Positions 62,998 through 64,000 of a stretch of DNA of 64,000 nucleotides are shown here, piece by piece. Below the pieces are notes generated by a model. That model searched no databases and had not been told where the DNA came from. It saw only the letters and a list, made by a program, of their open reading frames with translations. Position 1 is the first letter of the stretch, and each line of letters starts with the position of its first letter. The DNA is from Atopsyche davidsoni. Lineage: Eukaryota > Arthropoda > Insecta > Trichoptera > Hydrobiosidae. The stretch is from positions 4,836,001-4,900,000 of the forward strand of contig JAILWY010000020.1 in assembly GCA_022113835.1 (NCBI GenBank). Reading direction: 5' to 3'. A program made the position numbers and the translations under genes.

Positions 62998-64000
62998 CAC
63001 CCCAAGTATCGGCTGGGAGGGGAAATGGGGTATTAGGATTAGAAGGACCTGCCGCTTATGTTATGATGGTTAAATGGGGCTGGAAACCAGGAACAGGCTT
63101 AGGAAGGAACGGTCAAGGGATTCTAAACCCTATAAAACCCTCAAAACAAGCTTTTAAGTTAAATATAGTCGATGTAGAATCTGTAGATTTAGATGGCGAA
63201 TTAGAGGAACTGGTAAAGATTTTACAAATTCGTTCGGGGGAAGAGGAGTCGCGTGCAACCGGCGTAGTACACTCCTCTCTAAATTCTATTTTTGAAAAGG
63301 GAGATTATGACGATACTCCAAACGGTAGTGTTCTGGCGCTTTTGCCAGAAATAACGGCTTACATTCGAGGGGAAAAGGTAAATTGTTTAATAGATACCGG
63401 TAGTCAAATCACTTGCGTAGCGAAAATTTTTTGGGAATATTTAAATGAAGGGGGGCCTCATTACCCGGTAATGCCTGTGGCCGTTATACAATTAAAAGGA
63501 GCGATGGGACATAAAGGAGAAAAGGTATCTAAATTGGCCTTATTACCTTTTCGATTAGAAGGTGTAGAATTAAATATACCTTGTTTGGTAGTCCCGAATT
63601 TGATTAGGCCGGTGATATTAGGGTTTGATTGGTTAGAGGGACATAATGCCGAGATATTTTGTAGTGGCGAAAAGAGGATAAAATTCTGCACCGGAGATAA
63701 AGAGGTGTCAGTACCTTTTTGTCGGTCTAATTTGATTAGGGGGGAATCAAAGTTAGAGGAACAGTTAGACGAAATTTATTCGAATGTTGTAGAGATTTCG
63801 GAAGGAGCGGTCGAAATTGTCAGTAAACTCAAAGAGTTTGTAGAGCGGTTAGGTTTAAAAGTAACAGAAGGGGCGGCCTTGTTTGGAGTTTTAGTTAAAT
63901 TTAAAAACGTTTTCTCCGAGAATCCGGGACGGACAAACTTGTATGAACACAAAATTAAAATGATGAATGAAACACCATTCATAAAGAGGTCGTACCCGAT
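62955..64000 (+). CDS. Gypsy pol: G-patch, protease, start of reverse transcriptase (cut by window edge)
   Basis: Continuous frame from 62955 to the window end, entered by -1 frameshift near 62979. Order: a G-patch-like segment at about 63063-63135 (KWGWKPGTGLGRNGQGI); a retroviral-type aspartic protease at about 63335-63640 with active site CLIDTGSQITCV and the second motif PVILGFDWL; a linker; then the N-terminal edge of reverse transcriptase from about 63900 (FKNVFSENPGRTNLYEHKI). The RT catalytic motifs, RNase H and integrase must lie beyond the window. No stop or frameshift in the visible part, so this copy may be intact. Confidence 0.85.
62973..63031 (+). promoter_or_regulatory. -1 ribosomal frameshift signal between gag and pol
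   Basis: Slippery heptamer G-GGA-AAC (62973-62979) in the gag frame, six-base spacer GAGAGA, then stem CGGCCGA (62986-62992) with TCGGCTG (63009-63015, one G-U pair). Loop ACCCC (62999-63003) can pair with GGGGT (63027-63031) to make an H-type pseudoknot. The pol frame opens after the TAG at 62952-62954 and is exactly -1. Confidence 0.8.

Overview
This looks like a piece of an AT-rich animal nuclear genome, most likely an insect or another arthropod. The pointers are GT-AG introns, C2H2 zinc-finger arrays with TGEKPF-type linkers, and a typical arthropod transposon mix (mariner, pogo/Tigger, hAT, piggyBac, Helitron, Penelope, Ty3/Gypsy). I cannot name the species. I see no bacterial or viral gene order, no tRNA or rRNA gene and no CRISPR array.

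The host content is essentially one multigene family. Members have two coding exons. A first exon (usually 69 codons, acidic, with psi-K-x-E motifs) ends in CAG|GTAAT. It joins in phase 0 to a second exon that starts V-C-V-Q-S-x-A-E-V after TTTCAG and encodes 7 to 29 C2H2 fingers plus a conserved degenerate C-terminal tail. I count 13 first exons and 9 finger exons, so several finger exons have two candidate first exons upstream.

Layout, + strand: a finger exon cut by the left edge (2-535); a giant multi-module first exon (4259-5446); gene C (5786/7294-8337); gene D (9584/11092-12135); gene E (13382/15509-16717). C and D share an almost unchanged 3,798-bp tandem duplication. Gene F is on the minus strand (finger exon 20629-21693, first exons 24133-24339 and 30863-31069). 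Next come first exons 31648-31893 (+) and 34001-34207 (+) with the 29-finger exon 36708-39341 (+). Gene I is minus (41801-43006, first exon 45028-45234) and lies head-to-head with gene J (46954-47160, 49702-51330, +). Gene K is minus (55289-56041, first exons 57117-57326 and 58213-58419). A decayed first exon sits at 58988-59163.

Introns and spacers are full of transposons. Many can be bounded exactly because paralogous introns give the empty site: a piggyBac MITE (13912-14645), a hAT (43044-44213), a piggyBac (48542-49561) and a Helitron (51871-52599). The largest nest is a Tigger element (24523-30811) holding a 3.6-kb LTR element with a repeat-rich gag-like ORF, plus a hAT that itself holds a mariner. 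The right edge is the 5' part of a Ty3/Gypsy element: candidate LTR, gag, a textbook -1 frameshift signal, then a pol frame with a G-patch, a protease and the start of reverse transcriptase, running off the window.

The family resembles other fast-evolving tandem zinc-finger clusters. Finger exons vary by block duplication, first exons supply a probable SUMO-dependent effector segment, and transposons both spread and truncate the copies. A role in transcriptional repression, possibly of transposons, is inference only.
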